Source: Sphingobacteriales bacterium 44-15 (GTDB lineage Bacteria > Bacteroidota > Bacteroidia > Chitinophagales > Chitinophagaceae). From it: a stretch of 64,000 nucleotides of DNA. This document shows, in pieces, positions 34,326 through 44,581 of the stretch (within the stretch, counting starts at the first letter, position 1; each line of letters begins with the position of its first letter). A program made the position numbers and the translations under genes. The stretch covers positions 20,423 to 84,422 of the forward strand of contig MKWG01000027.1 in the NCBI GenBank assembly GCA_001899685.1. Direction: 5' to 3'. The notes below the pieces were generated by a model. The model had not been told where the DNA came from and searched no databases. It saw nothing but the letters and a program-made list of their open reading frames with translations.

Positions 34326-36317
34326 TTATTCCCCTTTATTGATCAGCTGATTCCTTATCAGCCTGTTATTATATTGCTGAATAAACGCTTTCAGATGCCG
34401 CTCCATACGCTTTACAATATCAGGTTCGGCATCAAGCAGGTTCTTTTCAAGAAGCCTGTCATTTTTATAATCAAACAATGCTTTGCTTCTTGTTCCGTCA
34501 AAAAAAAGAAGATAATTATTTTCTATCCACCGGTAACCGCTATTGTAATACACGGAAAAATTAAGCCTTTGCGGGTCAAACACATTTTCGCCAAATGCAA
34601 AAAAAGGCTTTTTATAATGCAGGTACGACAGCACGCTGGGCATAATATCTATCTGCTGGATCACTCCTGAAGAATCAACGCCCCGCAGGGTAGTATCACC
34701 GGGATGGTAGAGCAGGATAGGGATGGCAATATCCCCCCAGGCATTCTGGTATTCCGGATGATAGGCTACGGTGGAATGATCAGCGGATATGATAAAAAGA
34801 GTGTGCCTGAACCAGTCGGTATGGCTTGCTTTTTCAAAAAACCTGCGTAATGCCATATCCGTATATCCGATACATTCCATTACCGGGAGCGGCCCCTTTT
34901 TAAATTTGCCTGCATATTGCGAAGGCACTTTAAACGGGTGATGAGAGGATACCGAAAATATCGTGCTGAAAAAAGGCTGTTTGAATGTGCTTAGGGTATT
35001 GGCAAAATACTGGAAAAAAGGCTCATCCCAGATGCCCCATACACCATCAAAATCTTTATCATTATTGTATTCGTTCTTGCCATAATAATGCTGCACGCCC
35101 ATAAGGTTGACCAGCGCGCTAAAGCCCATTGAGCCGTTAGGCGCTCCATGAAAGAAAGAAGTAGTATACCCCTCTTTATCCAGCAGGTACGGAAGACTGT
35201 GCAGGCTGTCTGATGCATAAGGCGTAAGCACATAGGGATCCAACCCTCCGGGAATACCGGCAAGCACAGAAGGCAACGCGTCAATAGATTTTCTGCCGTT
35301 GGCAAAAGAATTCCAGAATACCTTGCTTACGGTCATTAATGAGTCAATGAACGGAGCATAGCCTTTGTATCTGCCGCCATCCAGGTCTTTGTTATAACCG
35401 CCCACCATCTCCTTGCTGAAGCTCTCGAGCAGGATGATCACCACATTATCTTTCCTGAAAGCACTATCCCCGCCGCTATTCCCACTATGCAGTGGAGAAT
35501 AAATATGTTCTGCTTCTTCCTCAGTATAATAGGCTGCCTCTTTCAGCTGGTTTACATTCCAGGTTCTTACCAGGCAAAACGGCGTATTCAGCACCAGGTA
35601 CATCTCATCAGGTCGTGTCACATATTCCCCTGCATTGCTGATAGTAATGGGTCGTGTGCTGTGCTTAAAGTCGCCCCTGATGCCGCCTACTGCCATTACG
35701 GAAGTGATCACAAGAACTGTGACAGCTTTTACATAAAAGATCCAGGGCTTAGCCCCGGCACGATCGTAATATACCTTCACTTTATTATACAACCATACCA
35801 TCAATATAATAAGTCCTGCATAAATGAACACCACATACCAGTAGTCTGTTAAGAACAGCCTGAACAGCCTGCTCTTGTTGATCTCGTTGGAAAACTCATT
35901 AAATACGCTGTGTGTGATCCTTCGCAGCGTAAACCGGTAATAAATAAAATCAATACTGTTAAGCAGTAAGGCTATGCCGTTTGTAATAAAAAAAACATAT
36001 TTTATTACACGCTGATAAGTTACAGACTCCCGGAAGCGAAAAGGTATCAGCATGAGAACAATGAACAATGCATTGAAGTAGAACATAGCAGCGATGTCAA
36101 ATACCAAACCGCCCTTTAAAATATTGCGCCATTCATTCCCGTCTATACCCGGGAACATAGAACGGTTGAGAAGATAAAAAATAAAGCGGCATAACTGGAA
36201 CAAAAACATGACCACGCAGAGGCGGTACAAAAACACGAGGTAATAATTGCTTTTTGCTTTTTTAAAGAGTGCCATTGCTTTATCGTTAAAATTATTGCCC
36301 GGCAGTACGCATTCCAT
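34326..36317 (-). CDS. Membrane-bound LTA-synthase-like sulfatase/phosphatase-fold enzyme
   Basis: Its 663 residues have five N-terminal TM helices (about 20-225) and then an extracytoplasmic alkaline-phosphatase-superfamily domain with NVVIILLESFSKEMVGGYN, a nucleophile region ANGRKSIDALPSVLAGIP, SHHPFKVP, and the metal motif FIISADHSTVAYHPEY. Relatives transfer phosphoglycerol or phosphoethanolamine groups or hydrolyse sulfate esters; the substrate here is not known. A Met at residue 15 (36275) is an alternative start, since 36317 overlaps the rlmB stop by one base. Confidence 0.85.
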   Translation of the reverse strand: MECVLPGNNFNDKAMALFKKAKSNYYLVFLYRLCVVMFLFQLCRFIFYLLNRSMFPGIDGNEWRNILKGGLVFDIAAMFYFNALFIVLMLIPFRFRESVTYQRVIKYVFFITNGIALLLNSIDFIYYRFTLRRITHSVFNEFSNEINKSRLFRLFLTDYWYVVFIYAGLIILMVWLYNKVKVYYDRAGAKPWIFYVKAVTVLVITSVMAVGGIRGDFKHSTRPITISNAGEYVTRPDEMYLVLNTPFCLVRTWNVNQLKEAAYYTEEEAEHIYSPLHSGNSGGDSAFRKDNVVIILLESFSKEMVGGYNKDLDGGRYKGYAPFIDSLMTVSKVFWNSFANGRKSIDALPSVLAGIPGGLDPYVLTPYASDSLHSLPYLLDKEGYTTSFFHGAPNGSMGFSALVNLMGVQHYYGKNEYNNDKDFDGVWGIWDEPFFQYFANTLSTFKQPFFSTIFSVSSHHPFKVPSQYAGKFKKGPLPVMECIGYTDMALRRFFEKASHTDWFRHTLFIISADHSTVAYHPEYQNAWGDIAIPILLYHPGDTTLRGVDSSGVIQQIDIMPSVLSYLHYKKPFFAFGENVFDPQRLNFSVYYNSGYRWIENNYLLFFDGTRSKALFDYKNDRLLEKNLLDAEPDIVKRMERHLKAFIQQYNNRLIRNQLINKGE

Positions 36318-37063
36318 TAGCCGTTAGCCGCTATTCTTTGCTTCATTGCTTCGTATAAAATAATACCGGCAGCAACGGAAACATTGAAGGAATCAAAATC
36401 CCCGGCGATCGGGATAGAGAAATGCCCGTCGGCAGCTTTGCTTAAAAAATGCTGTACCCCCTTTTCCTCATTGCCCATAATGATACAGCAGGGTTCTTCA
36501 AAGCCGATGCTGAATACTTTTGCCGGAGCGTTCATTTCCGCGGTAAATACTTTTATGCCGTTCAGATGCAGCGTATCCACCGCCTGTGCGAGGCTGTTCA
36601 CTCTTGATATATATATCTGCTCCAGCGCGCCGGCAGAAGATTTCATCGTTTCCTCATTAAGTGCGCCCACTCCTTTATCAGGAATAATTAATGCCTGTGC
36701 GCCGCAGCATACTGCGCTTCGTGCAATCGCACCGATATTGCGCACGTCAGTTACCCCGTCAAGCATTACAAATAAAGGACTCTTCCCCTCTCCTGCCACA
36801 TGATCAATCACCTGCTGCAGGTCAGTATATTGTACAAGCGCCGCTATTGCTACAACTCCCTGGTGATTAGCTCTTGTAAAGCTGTTCAGCTTTTCCGCCG
36901 GTACCATTTGCAGGGGTATATTATGCGCTCTTGCCAGTTGCCTGATGACCTGTACATTATCGCCGTTAATATTCTTATACATGAAGATCTTATCCACGCC
37001 CCTTCCGTTTTCGAGCGCTTCTATCAACGGCTGCCGGCCAATTATCAAAGAAGATTTTTTCAA
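36317..37063 (-). CDS. rlmB: 23S rRNA 2'-O-methyltransferase RlmB (SpoU/TrmH family)
   Basis: It methylates G2251 (E. coli numbering) of 23S rRNA. Its 248 residues have an N-terminal substrate-binding domain (opening SSLIIGRQPLIEALENGRGVD in part) and a SPOUT knot with NVGAIARSAVCCGAQALII (about 111-129), IIMGNEEKGV and IPIAGDFDSFNVSVAAGI, which are the three SpoU motifs. Its stop shares a base with the start of the next gene. An 11-base gap separates it from the Nudix gene. Confidence 0.92.
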   Translation of the reverse strand: MKKSSLIIGRQPLIEALENGRGVDKIFMYKNINGDNVQVIRQLARAHNIPLQMVPAEKLNSFTRANHQGVVAIAALVQYTDLQQVIDHVAGEGKSPLFVMLDGVTDVRNIGAIARSAVCCGAQALIIPDKGVGALNEETMKSSAGALEQIYISRVNSLAQAVDTLHLNGIKVFTAEMNAPAKVFSIGFEEPCCIIMGNEEKGVQHFLSKAADGHFSIPIAGDFDSFNVSVAAGIILYEAMKQRIAANG

Positions 37064-37074
37064 TGCGGCTGTTA

Positions 37075-37635
37075 TTATATTAATTTTTGTTCAAGCAGGT
37101 AATGCAGCTTCAGCACAGCGGCAACAGACATCGCGTCTTTTATTTCCCCTCTCATTACCATATCAAATGCTTTTTCAAAAGCAACTTTTCTCACAACAAG
37201 CGATTCTGTTTCTTCCGGTTGCGCCTCATGCTGCGACAAATCCCTTGCAAGATATACTATTGCAGCTTCATCCGTAACTGAATTGGAAAGATGCATCTCC
37301 AGCAGCTTATCCCAACGCAAAGCCTTAAGCCCTGTTTCTTCAAGAAGCTCACGATGCGCTGCCTCCAGCAGCGTCTCATGTTTTGCCCCACCGCCTTCGG
37401 GTATTTCCCAACTGTAAGTATCTGTGGGAAACCGGTATTGCCCGACTATCCATGTATTATTATCTTCATCCAGCGGAATAACCCCTATCGCTGTATTCTT
37501 AAAAGATACTTTACCATATATTCCTTTTCCCCCGCCGGGGTTGATCACATCATATTCTGTAAGCTGTATCCAGGGATTGTCATAAATATCCCGCTGCGCT
37601 GTGATCTGCCAGGGATTTTGTTCTTCGTTCGGCAT
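37075..37635 (-). CDS. Nudix hydrolase, ADP-ribose pyrophosphatase-like
   Basis: Its 186 residues have the Nudix box GGGAKHETLLEAAHRELLEETGL, split here at about residues 79-100 with the REL.EETG core. An N-terminal strand region and YLARDLSQHEAQPEETES nearby are like ADP-ribose pyrophosphatases. It hydrolyses nucleoside diphosphates linked to another group; the precise substrate is inferred. It is the first gene of the 37635 to 34326 minus-strand series. Confidence 0.85.
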   Translation of the reverse strand: MPNEEQNPWQITAQRDIYDNPWIQLTEYDVINPGGGKGIYGKVSFKNTAIGVIPLDEDNNTWIVGQYRFPTDTYSWEIPEGGGAKHETLLEAAHRELLEETGLKALRWDKLLEMHLSNSVTDEAAIVYLARDLSQHEAQPEETESLVVRKVAFEKAFDMVMRGEIKDAMSVAAVLKLHYLLEQKLI

Positions 37636-37714
37636 ATTGCAAAAATAAAACCCGCAGGGTCAGATCCTGCGGGATATAATTATATTTTATATAAAGCACC
37701 AGAACCAACCCAGT

Positions 37715-37820
37715 GTCATGTTAAACGTGAAACGGCAGACTTGCCTACCGGTTTACCTGCCGCAGGCATGGCAGGCAGACGATAGATGTGAAATCCTCAC
37801 ATCTATCGTCTCACCTCTCA
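37715..37820. repeat. Intergenic short-word repeat R4 with perfect hairpin
   Basis: It contains AGACGATAGATGTGA (37777-37791) and its perfect inverse (37797-37811) around an AATCC loop, plus CCTGCC/GGCAGG inverted words and TGTTAAACGTGAAACG at 37719-37734. It lies between metK (whose 3' end is at 37890) and the Nudix gene, so transcription from metK would pass through it first and could terminate here. Confidence 0.9.
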
Positions 37821-37889
37821 CAAAGAAATACGAAAAACTATTGTTAACACAGCACCAGTTTTGTCCATCCGGACAAAAAACAACCGCTG

Positions 37890-39143
37890 CTATTTAAGCC
37901 CGAAGGCTTTTTTTACTTCTTTTACTTTATCCAGCTTTTCCCAGGTAAAAAGCTCCACGTTCACTTTCTTTGTTTTTCCATCAGGAGAAGTAAAGGTCTT
38001 GGTCACCTTAACAGGCTTACGCCCCATGTGCCCGTAAGCAGCCGTTTCGCTATAAATAGGAGTCCTGAGCTTCAGGCGCTTTTCGATAAAATAAGGACGC
38101 ATGTCAAACAGCCCCTCTACTATTTTCCCGATCTCTCCGTCTGTCAGATCCACCCTGGCTGTACCAAAAGTATTTACATTGATGCTGGTAGGCTTAGCTA
38201 CGCCGATAGCATACGATACCTGTACCAGTACTTCGCCTGCCACCCCGGCGGCCACAAGGTTTTTAGCAATATGCCTGGTGGCATAAGCTGCAGACCTGTC
38301 CACTTTAGAAGGATCTTTCCCGCTGAAGGCGCCGCCACCATGCGCTCCCTTTCCCCCGTAAGTATCCACGATGATCTTCCTGCCGGTAAGACCGGTATCG
38401 CCATGGGGACCGCCAATTACAAATTTCCCGGTTGGGTTAATATGATATTTGATATCCTTGTTAAAAAGCTTTGCGTATTTTTTATATTTCGCTTTCACCC
38501 GGGGGATCAGGATATTGATGATATCATTTTTAATTTTCTCCAGCATCCTGGCTTCCGTGTCAAAATCATCATGCTGGGTAGATACCACGATAGCATCTAT
38601 CCTCACCGGCCTGTTATTATCATCATATTCCAGTGTTACCTGGCTTTTGGCGTCGGGACGGAGATATTTGATCTGCTTACCTTCTCTTCTGAGTGCAGAA
38701 AGCTCTATCAGTATCTTGTGAGCAAGATCAAGCGACAGCGGCATATAATCATCTGTTTCATCAGTAGCATAACCAAACATCATACCCTGGTCGCCGGCGC
38801 CCTGGTCTTCTTTCTTCTTCCGGTCTACCCCCTGGTTGATATCCGCCGACTGCTCATGAATGGCGGACAGTACCCCACAGGAATGCGCTTCAAACATGTA
38901 TTCGCTTTTAGTATACCCTATTTTACGGATCACGCCACGTGCAATCTCCTGCACATCAAGATATGCTCTTGATTTTACTTCACCGGCCAGCACTACCTGC
39001 CCTGTTGTAACGAGCGTTTCACATGCTACTTTGCTGTTGGGATCAAAGGCAAGAAAGTTGTCAATAATTGCGTCGGAGATCTGATCGGCTACTTTGTCAG
39101 GATGCCCTTCAGATACACTTTCTGAGGTAAATAAATAAGGCAT
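37890..39143 (-). CDS. metK: S-adenosylmethionine synthetase
   Basis: It makes SAM from methionine and ATP. Its 417 residues have [16 protein letters not shown] at about 10-25 and a KDQGAGDQG segment. [14 protein letters not shown] and [19 protein letters not shown] at about 260-300 are the phosphate and methionine loops. The C-terminal MAT domain ends VKKAFGLK. It has a single-gene layout between DUF4270 and repeat R4. Confidence 0.98.
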   Translation of the reverse strand: MPYLFTSESVSEGHPDKVADQISDAIIDNFLAFDPNSKVACETLVTTGQVVLAGEVKSRAYLDVQEIARGVIRKIGYTKSEYMFEAHSCGVLSAIHEQSADINQGVDRKKKEDQGAGDQGMMFGYATDETDDYMPLSLDLAHKILIELSALRREGKQIKYLRPDAKSQVTLEYDDNNRPVRIDAIVVSTQHDDFDTEARMLEKIKNDIINILIPRVKAKYKKYAKLFNKDIKYHINPTGKFVIGGPHGDTGLTGRKIIVDTYGGKGAHGGGAFSGKDPSKVDRSAAYATRHIAKNLVAAGVAGEVLVQVSYAIGVAKPTSINVNTFGTARVDLTDGEIGKIVEGLFDMRPYFIEKRLKLRTPIYSETAAYGHMGRKPVKVTKTFTSPDGKTKKVNVELFTWEKLDKVKEVKKAFGLK

Positions 39144-39208
39144 AACTAAAAAAAGATTTAATGAGTTGTATGCTGAAGAAAACCCGTAAGCCTCCTTCAG
39201 AAATCGCG

Positions 39209-39216
39209 CAAAGATA
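39209..39216 (-). promoter_or_regulatory. -7 box upstream of metK
   Basis: On the minus strand TATCTTTG fits TAnnTTTG, 65 bases before the metK ATG. The leader can form a short CTGAAG/CTTCAG stem (39173-39200). No clear -33 TTG was seen, and no SAM riboswitch pattern was recognised. Confidence 0.5.
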
Positions 39217-39228
39217 AGCGGAGTATTC

Positions 39229-40692
39229 TTAAATTTTGGAATAAATTATCCTCAATACCATCGGCTTTTCAGGATGGCTTCCCCCTCCTACCACAACTCT
39301 TCCTTTTGCAATTTTGCTGTTGATGCTAAAACCGGATGCAATTCCCGAAACCGGCAACCCGGATTCTTTAGGGTAGGAATAGTTTGCAATGGCTATTTTG
39401 GGAGCATATAAACGGAAAGAATAGTTTTTATTTTGATGGGTGACCAGGCTTTGCACATAGCGTGTTACATTCACAAAAAACCTGTTGTCTTTAAGATAGC
39501 CGCCAAAAGTCTGGTAATCGTAAGTGTAATTAGTAAAAGAATATACAAAATCATCTTTAATGGTCATGAACCTGTTATTAGCGCTGTCCGACAGATCCGC
39601 AAACAGCAGGTCAGGAGCAGTATAAATATCATTGCCGGGCAGATCCAGCGGCCGGAAGCTGATCTCGGCACGGTGAATGAGCCGGTTATCCAAACCGCTT
39701 AACCCGGGAACTCTCAATAAGGCGTAAGAGCCCGGCGCTGACTGTATATATACCTTGTCAGCATCTATGATACCCGTGCTTTGCGAGAGTGCAGCATAAC
39801 CATAAGCCGGATCGCGTTTTATGATATTAGCATTATAGGCCTCATACGATGAGGTGGCATACAATGTAAAATCAGTAGATACCGTATCCACAGAACCATT
39901 TTTCTTCACCCGGAAATAAAAGGTAAGCCTGGTGTTTTCACTGCTCAGGTTAAAATATGCCAACGCGTCTTTAAGCGATGAACCGCCCTCATCTACTTTC
40001 AGCGCCAGTCCGTTAAATACTTTCTGGAAGGCAGAATCCCTGTTGGACAGCACATATACCGAGTTGGTATCATAAGCCGCAAAACGCAGTCCTACAGCAG
40101 GATCGAGCGGTATGCGCATCTGGTTTTCAATAACTGTGGTATCAGTTTTTACAATGATCGTTTTGGGGTCATTGAGCGTAGTGAAATTAACCATGGCACT
40201 GCCCAGTTCGCCGGGCAGGGTATTAAATCCCGGATGCCTCACCATGTACCCGATGCTGTCTTTGAAAGCGGCGTCACTTATCTCATATACATTTATCTTC
40301 TGAACCGCATTGCTGTCGCCATATATACCTGTATATGCCAGGCTCAATATTACAGAATCCATCCCCACAATACTGTCTATGGAAGTAAACGGGTTACGGC
40401 CGCCTGCCGCAGGAACAACAGAGAGATATATTTGCCCTTCCGTTTTGCCAAATTCGGGATCATCGGCTATCATGCCCAGGGCATGAGGCTGCCCGTAATT
40501 CACAATAGAAGAATCATTATACAGGTAATTATCCGCATATACACGAAGGACAGTGTCAAATGTGTATACATTATCCACCACGGGTAAAATATCTGTTCCG
40601 ATATCAGTAGGATTGATTTTGGTGCAGTAAGTATTTGCAGAAAGAATCAGCATTCCGAGCCCTGTTGCAAAGAGCAGCGATTTCAATTTCAC
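39229..40692 (-). CDS. DUF4270 lipoprotein
   Basis: Its 487 residues have a lipobox near the N-terminus (SANTYC, Cys23) after a hydrophobic stretch. Then comes the DUF4270 pattern, opening [19 protein letters not shown] and continuing as a beta-rich, Ser/Asp/Asn-rich surface protein with [24 protein letters not shown] at the end. This family is confined to Bacteroidota and its function is not known. It stands alone between metK and the GT5-like gene. Confidence 0.8.
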   Translation of the reverse strand: MKLKSLLFATGLGMLILSANTYCTKINPTDIGTDILPVVDNVYTFDTVLRVYADNYLYNDSSIVNYGQPHALGMIADDPEFGKTEGQIYLSVVPAAGGRNPFTSIDSIVGMDSVILSLAYTGIYGDSNAVQKINVYEISDAAFKDSIGYMVRHPGFNTLPGELGSAMVNFTTLNDPKTIIVKTDTTVIENQMRIPLDPAVGLRFAAYDTNSVYVLSNRDSAFQKVFNGLALKVDEGGSSLKDALAYFNLSSENTRLTFYFRVKKNGSVDTVSTDFTLYATSSYEAYNANIIKRDPAYGYAALSQSTGIIDADKVYIQSAPGSYALLRVPGLSGLDNRLIHRAEISFRPLDLPGNDIYTAPDLLFADLSDSANNRFMTIKDDFVYSFTNYTYDYQTFGGYLKDNRFFVNVTRYVQSLVTHQNKNYSFRLYAPKIAIANYSYPKESGLPVSGIASGFSINSKIAKGRVVVGGGSHPEKPMVLRIIYSKI

Positions 40693-40801
40693 CGTAATTG
40701 ATTTAATAGAGGGTTATTATAAAGTAGCTGTTTCGTCCATTCTGCCGGCAGCAACGACACGTTAGACCATATTCTTTCCATGCCTGTGCTACAGCGATCA
40801 G

Positions 40802-41617
40802 TTACTTCTGCGCAAGATCGTTATACAATTGTAAATAGTCTGTTAAATCTGAGTCTTCTTTATAAGGTAATACTTTTTTGCCTTTCACTTTTGAAAATTC
40901 TTCAGTAAGCTTCTTTTCTACTTTTGCTGCGCCGAAAGTAATAGCATCGGCATAGGTGGCGCCGCCCCTGAACATGGCGGTATTATTATTTTCTTTAAAA
41001 GGCTCAAGCTCTTTTTCCTTTATAGAAACATGTATCGCCGCTTTCTTTACAAAGTCGGCTCCTATCTTGTCTTTAAAAGTGTTCTGACCTATGGTAAAGA
41101 TCGTTTTACTGTTGCCAAATACCGGTTCTTTTTTATAAGCCGTTTTTAAATACATGGGGATCAGCCCGGTCATCCAGCCGCTGCAATGAATGATATCGGG
41201 CGGCCATCCGAACTTTTTTACAGTCTCCAGTGCACCCTTGCAATAAAATATAGTGCGCAGCCAGTTGTCTTCAAACCATTCATCATTCTCATCGGTAAAC
41301 ACAAATTTTCTTTTAAAAAGATCTTCATTTTCGAGGAAATAGATCTGGAGCCTTGCGTTAGGAAGAGAAGCAACTTTGATCTGGAGAGGGAAATCCTCAT
41401 TGTCAACCGTAACATTGATACCTGATAACCGCACTACTTCATGCAGCCGGTGCCTTCTTTCATTGATTACTCCAAAACGGGGCATGATACAGCGAACCTC
41501 AAAGTTATTGTCATTCGATTTAATTGCCAGCCTGTTCACTATTTCCGAAAACTCAGTTAGTTCCAGGTAAGGCGACATTTCATTGGCAATAAATAGAATT
41601 CGTTTCTTTGTAGACAT
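40802..41617 (-). CDS. Glycogen/starch-synthase-like protein, N-terminal GT5 domain only
   Basis: Its 271 residues contain only the N-terminal catalytic-type half of glycogen synthases (ILFIANEMSPYLELTEFSEIVNRL, FGWPPDIIHCSGWMTGLIP and FTIGQNTF). The C-terminal GT-B half with the ADP-glucose E..E motif is absent. Such stand-alone halves are conserved in Bacteroidota, so this is probably not a degraded gene. A regulatory or sugar-binding role is inferred. It diverges from panC, with 113 bases to the panC start. Confidence 0.8.
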   Translation of the reverse strand: MSTKKRILFIANEMSPYLELTEFSEIVNRLAIKSNDNNFEVRCIMPRFGVINERRHRLHEVVRLSGINVTVDNEDFPLQIKVASLPNARLQIYFLENEDLFKRKFVFTDENDEWFEDNWLRTIFYCKGALETVKKFGWPPDIIHCSGWMTGLIPMYLKTAYKKEPVFGNSKTIFTIGQNTFKDKIGADFVKKAAIHVSIKEKELEPFKENNNTAMFRGGATYADAITFGAAKVEKKLTEEFSKVKGKKVLPYKEDSDLTDYLQLYNDLAQK

Positions 41618-41730
41618 TTTCCGCTTTTTGTTAAGTTAATATGAAGGAAATGTATAAGGTGCGCAAAGGTACACTTTTTTTACCGAACCTTAGCCCTATG
41701 CTGCCTGTAAATACTACTTTTGCATCCTTT

Positions 41731-42600
41731 ATGGTTATCGTAAGGTCATCAGAAGCGTTGCAAACGCTTATCAAAAAGCTGCGGAGAGACGGCAAAACTA
41801 TTGGATTTGTCCCTACTATGGGAGCGCTTCACCCAGGGCATCTCTCATTGGTGAAAAATGCTCAGAAACAAAATGATATCGTCGTAGTCAGCATTTTTGT
41901 CAACCCGACTCAATTTAATGATCCTAAAGATTTTAAGCTTTATCCCCGCACAACAGAGCAGGATATTTACCTGCTGGAAAAAGCCGGCTGCAATACCCTG
42001 TTCCTTCCTCCAACAGATGATATATACCCCGTGGGAACAGCACAGTTACCTCACTATGAGTTGGGATATCTCGAGACCATTCTTGAAGGCAAATACCGTC
42101 CCGGTCATTTCCAGGGAGTATGCCAGGTAGTGGACAGGTTAATGACCCTGGTCACCCCGGATCGCCTCTATCTTGGTCAGAAAGACTACCAGCAGTGCAT
42201 GGTGCTGAAAAAGCTGTTATCGCTGACAGGCTCTTCAGCACAAATTGAGATATGTCCCACGCTGAGAGAAGCAGACGGTCTGGCTATGAGCAGCCGTAAT
42301 GTACGGCTGGACAGCAGGGAAAGAAGCTTGGCCACAGGTATATTCAGGGCGCTCACATTTATCAGCAGTGAATTGCAACCCGGATCCCTTGCGGCCATTA
42401 AAGAAGGAGCGCTTCAGTTGCTCAGCGAGTCTCACTTTCGACCTGATTATATTGAGATAGCAGATGCCGGTACGCTTCAATTGCAGGCGGCATGGGACGG
42501 GAAGAAGAAAATTGTTGCCCTGATAGCCGCTTTTATGGGAGAAGTGCGTTTAATTGATAATATGATTTTACCTCTTAATTTTGCAAACTATGCAAATTGA
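41731..42600 (+). CDS. panC: Pantothenate synthetase
   Basis: It joins pantoate and beta-alanine. The start ATG 41731 places [14 protein letters not shown] at about residue 23; an upstream in-frame ATG at 41641 would add 30 residues with no family match. Its 289 residues include [13 protein letters not shown] and LYPRT, then [13 protein letters not shown], and [12 protein letters not shown]. It overlaps panD by 11 bases, so the two beta-alanine-linked steps are translated together. Confidence 0.97.
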   Translation: MVIVRSSEALQTLIKKLRRDGKTIGFVPTMGALHPGHLSLVKNAQKQNDIVVVSIFVNPTQFNDPKDFKLYPRTTEQDIYLLEKAGCNTLFLPPTDDIYPVGTAQLPHYELGYLETILEGKYRPGHFQGVCQVVDRLMTLVTPDRLYLGQKDYQQCMVLKKLLSLTGSSAQIEICPTLREADGLAMSSRNVRLDSRERSLATGIFRALTFISSELQPGSLAAIKEGALQLLSESHFRPDYIEIADAGTLQLQAAWDGKKKIVALIAAFMGEVRLIDNMILPLNFANYAN

Positions 42601-42934
42601 AATATTGAAGTCCAAGATACACAGAGCTGCCATCACAGAGGCTAACCTGAACTATGTAGGGAGCCTTACACTCGATGAAGGCCTGATGGAAGCCGCCAAT
42701 TTAATTGAAAATGAAAAGATCCAGATCGTAAATGTCAACAACGGATCCCGGATAGAAACCTATCTTATTAAAGGCAAAAAAGGATCCGGGGTATGCTGTC
42801 TTAACGGGCCGGCTGCAAGGCATGGCGCTGTAGGCGATATCATTATTATTATATCGTATGCTACTATGGATTTTGAAGCGGCCAAAACCTTTAAGCCGCA
42901 AATCGTTTTTCCCAAAGAAGGCAACCTGTTGTGA
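42590..42934 (+). CDS. panD: Aspartate 1-decarboxylase, pyruvoyl-dependent
   Basis: It makes beta-alanine from aspartate after self-cleavage. The ATG 42590 is chosen because the pro-enzyme cleavage pair Gly-Ser in YVGSLTLDE is then Gly24-Ser25, the E. coli numbering; ATG 42581 would shift it by three. Its 114 residues are the usual length, and [15 protein letters not shown] and [14 protein letters not shown] carry the active-site surroundings. It overlaps panC by 11 bases, and repeat R5 begins at its stop codon. Confidence 0.97.
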   Translation: MQIEILKSKIHRAAITEANLNYVGSLTLDEGLMEAANLIENEKIQIVNVNNGSRIETYLIKGKKGSGVCCLNGPAARHGAVGDIIIIISYATMDFEAAKTFKPQIVFPKEGNLL

Positions 42935-43026
42935 GAAGTGAGAGGCGGCATCTGACGTTTGTCGTTTCACGTTTATCGTTTGACATTTGTCGCTTCACCA
43001 TTCACTATTGCCCATTCACTCTATAT
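42931..43026. repeat. Intergenic short-word repeat R5 starting at the panD stop
   Basis: It begins GTGAGAAGTGAGAGG, overlapping the panD stop, then TTTGTCGTTTCACGTTTATCG, TTTGTCGCTTCACC and ATTCACTATTGCCCATTCACT, and runs up to the flippase start. It contains the same words as R6-R9 and inverted copies of them. Confidence 0.85.
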
Positions 43027-44049
43027 ATGAGGAAAAAAATACTTAACGCCCTCCAGTATGCTTTCTTTTTAGGGCTTGGATTTTTCTTACTCTGGCTGAG
43101 CGCCGGGAATCTGTCTGAAGAGAACAAACGATTCTTAAAGCTTTCTTTGCAAAATGCCGAATACGTGGCAGTAGCGCTTCCTATGCTCATATTGCTGCTC
43201 AGTCACTACATCCGGGCGCTTCGCTGGAGGGTTTTGATAAAACCGCTTGGCTATGCCCCGCGTACCATCAACACCTTCTTTGCCACCATGCTGGGATATT
43301 TTTTTAACCTTATGGTACCGCGGCTGGGCGAAGTAATGAAATGCACCATTTTGGCAAAGCATGAAAAGATCCCGGCCGACAAGCTGATCGGCACCATGGT
43401 GACCGAACGTGCCTGCGATTTCATTTGCCTTGTGCTTGTTTTCTTCATCACCATATTTATCCAGTTTGAACGGATCCACTCCTATGCTTCAGGCTGGATA
43501 CATACTTTATTTTATGACAACGGTGGCTTTAAGATCACCAGGCTCTCCATTATACTTGGCGCCCTGATCTTTATTGCCTTTCTTCTCAGGTGGATTTTCA
43601 GGAAATATGCTTCATCAAAATGGGCGCAAAAAATATTGCAGTTACTGAAGGGAATATGGGCAGGTATTTCCAGCATACGGCATTTAAAAAATAAATGGAT
43701 ATTCCTGGCGCAAACTATAGCAATATGGTCGCTGTACATTTTAAGCGCCAAAGCAGGGTTGCTTACTATGGAAGCAGTAAGCCATCTCGGCTTTGATGCC
43801 TGTTTTTCTATTATCAGCTTTGGCAGCCTGGCAATGATCGCCACCCAGGGTGGGATCGGCGCCTACCAGCTTACCATTCAAAAGTTGCTGCCCATATACG
43901 GTATAGCAGAAGGCCCCGCGCTTGCTTTCGGATGGATATTATGGATAGCTCAAACCGGAATCGTTATTTTTGCCGGAATAATATGCCTGATTCTTTTACC
44001 TGTAATAAACCGGGACAAACATGAAATATCCACAGCTCATTCAGCATAA
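43027..44049 (+). CDS. Lysylphosphatidylglycerol-synthase/YbhN-type integral membrane protein
   Basis: Its 340 residues start at ATG 43027 (MRKKILNALQYAFFLGLGFF in part). There are about 8-9 TM helices with conserved RALRWRVLIKPLGY, GYFFNLMVPRLGEVMKC, and GTMVTERACDF at the family-typical spots, and an end with TQGGIGAYQLTIQ. The UPF0104/LPG-synthase TM family includes flippases; the substrate is unknown. It overlaps rfaE2 by 29 bases. Confidence 0.82.
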   Translation: MRKKILNALQYAFFLGLGFFLLWLSAGNLSEENKRFLKLSLQNAEYVAVALPMLILLLSHYIRALRWRVLIKPLGYAPRTINTFFATMLGYFFNLMVPRLGEVMKCTILAKHEKIPADKLIGTMVTERACDFICLVLVFFITIFIQFERIHSYASGWIHTLFYDNGGFKITRLSIILGALIFIAFLLRWIFRKYASSKWAQKILQLLKGIWAGISSIRHLKNKWIFLAQTIAIWSLYILSAKAGLLTMEAVSHLGFDACFSIISFGSLAMIATQGGIGAYQLTIQKLLPIYGIAEGPALAFGWILWIAQTGIVIFAGIICLILLPVINRDKHEISTAHSA

Positions 44050-44512
44050 AATACTCGACAGCAATCAACTGAAGCACCAGGTAAGGCGCTGGAAATTACT
44101 TGGTAAAAAAATAGTTTTTACCAATGGCTGCTTTGATATATTGCACAAAGGGCATATGGAAATTTTATCCCGGGCTGCTGCTTCGGGGGATATGCTTGTA
44201 GTAGGCGTAAACTCAGATCAGTCGGTAAAACATTTAAAAGGAGAAGGCCGCCCTGTTAATGACGAGTCTTTCCGTGCGCTCATGCTGGCTTCTCTTACCA
44301 TAGTAGATGCTGTTGTTGTATTCGATGACCCTACTCCTCTTCAACAGATACAAAATATAGAACCGGATGTATTGTTAAAAGGCGGCGACTACACCCTCGA
44401 CCAGATAGTCGGTGCAGAAGAAGTGATAAAAAACGGCGGGGAAGTAAAAATAGTTCCTTTGGTTAAAGGATATTCGACTACTGCACTGATAGAAAAGATC
44501 CAGCAATTATAA
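44021..44512 (+). CDS. rfaE2: D-glycero-beta-D-manno-heptose 1-phosphate adenylyltransferase
   Basis: It forms ADP-heptose for the LPS core. Its 163 residues have the nucleotidyltransferase signature FTNGCFDILHKGHM (about 34-47), VGVNSDQSVKHLKGEGRP, LMLASLTIVDAV, and VLLKGGDYT. The kinase half found fused in HldE is absent here. It overlaps the end of the flippase-like gene by 29 bases, so both are coupled. The link to the envelope genes nearby fits LPS assembly. Confidence 0.93.
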   Translation: MKYPQLIQHKILDSNQLKHQVRRWKLLGKKIVFTNGCFDILHKGHMEILSRAAASGDMLVVGVNSDQSVKHLKGEGRPVNDESFRALMLASLTIVDAVVVFDDPTPLQQIQNIEPDVLLKGGDYTLDQIVGAEEVIKNGGEVKIVPLVKGYSTTALIEKIQQL

Positions 44513-44581
44513 TTTATCTTCCCAAAACTTAACATTGGCCTCACTATTTCGTAAATTATATTTACGTGATAACAAAAGGAT

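Noticed and set aside
39144..39208. SAM riboswitch before metK
   Set aside because: Only a weak 6-bp stem is present; no SAM-I, SAM-II or related pattern was recognised in the 65-base leader.
40802..41617. Truncated, dead glycogen synthase
   Set aside because: The reading frame is intact and stand-alone GT5 N-terminal proteins are common in Bacteroidota, so it is kept as a functional gene.
42931..43026. N-terminal extension of the flippase-like protein through repeat R5
   Set aside because: The extension is the intergenic repeat read as protein; the family start lies at the ATG 43027.
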